Assembly (NCBI GenBank): GCA_030620935.1 | Contig: JAUXIP010000004.1 | Location: 1 to 25,968, forward strand | Length of the DNA: 25,968 nt | DNA from: Deltaproteobacteria bacterium | GTDB taxonomy: Bacteria; Desulfobacterota_B; Binatia; UBA9968 | Direction: 5' to 3' | Part shown: piece after piece, positions 25,931 through 25,968 of the stretch | Layout of the letters: every line of letters begins with the position of its first letter | Position numbering within the stretch: the first letter of the stretch is position 1 | Notes under the pieces: model-generated | What the model saw: only the letters and a program-made list of their open reading frames with translations | What the model was told of the DNA's origin: nothing | The model's database searches: none | Program-made: the position numbers and the translations under genes

Positions 25931-25968
25931 TTAGTTTCTTTCCACCTGAACAAATTCCAACTCCACCG
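25931..25968 (-). CDS. nusG: transcription termination/antitermination protein NusG (partial, last 11 codons)
   Basis: The minus strand entering the window reads VELEFVQVERN then TAA at 25933-25931. This matches the end of the NusG KOW domain, where a P-V-E-L-x-F-x-Q-V ending is typical, and nusG normally precedes rplK. Only 11 codons are visible, so the call rests on this ending plus position. NusG links RNA polymerase to Rho or to S10 on the ribosome. Confidence 0.85.
   Translation of the reverse strand, partial: VELEFVQVERN

Overview
The window is a core translation and transcription locus of a bacterium. Every protein gene lies on the minus strand, so the locus reads from high to low coordinate. 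Gene order and sequences indicate a Gram-negative-type lineage outside the Gammaproteobacteria; RpoB, RpoC and L7/L12 look most like those of Deltaproteobacteria, Nitrospirota or NC10-grade bacteria. This placement is by eye and of low confidence. Base composition is a little above 50% GC, and three genes start with TTG.

Layout in the direction of transcription: (1) end of nusG, then rplK-rplA-rplJ-rplL-rpoB-rpoC (about 25.97 to 15.33 kb), the stalk proteins of the large subunit followed by the two large RNA polymerase subunits; (2) the str cluster rpsL-rpsG-fusA (15.24 to 12.24 kb), with a convincing intrinsic terminator/attenuator between rpsG and fusA and no tuf gene after fusA; (3) the S10 cluster rpsJ-rplC-rplD-rplW-rplB-rpsS-rplV-rpsC-rplP-rpmC-rpsQ (12.22 to 6.83 kb); (4) the spc cluster rplN-rplX-rplE-rpsN-rpsH-rplF-rplR-rpsE-rplO-secY-adk-map-infA (6.80 kb to the left edge), in which rpmD (L30) is missing between rpsE and rplO. 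The products work together: ribosome assembly and elongation (r-proteins, EF-G, IF-1), transcription (beta, beta', NusG, and S10 as NusE), nascent-chain export and maturation (SecY, Map) and nucleotide balance (Adk).

The coding content is ordinary. The unusual content is in the spacers. Six of the longer spacers are built from short units kept in strict register: 7-nt units in five of them (rplL-rpoB, rpsJ-rplC, rplW-rplB, rplN-rplX, rplX-rplE) and 9-nt units in nusG-rplK. In several, the array turns into its own reverse complement half way through, giving a long imperfect hairpin. Genes directly downstream of four of these arrays (rplC, rplB, rplX, rplE) have no visible Shine-Dalgarno sequence. 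A seventh spacer (rpsC-rplP, 150 nt, the longest gap) holds two related hairpins in tandem. Other points are a 25-codon ORF whose stop overlaps the rplW start, an Ala/Pro-rich tail on S19, and a rplA-rplJ gap too short for a classical L10 leader. No RNA genes, CRISPR arrays, insertion sequences or genes on the plus strand were found, and no gap without a gene exceeds 150 nt.
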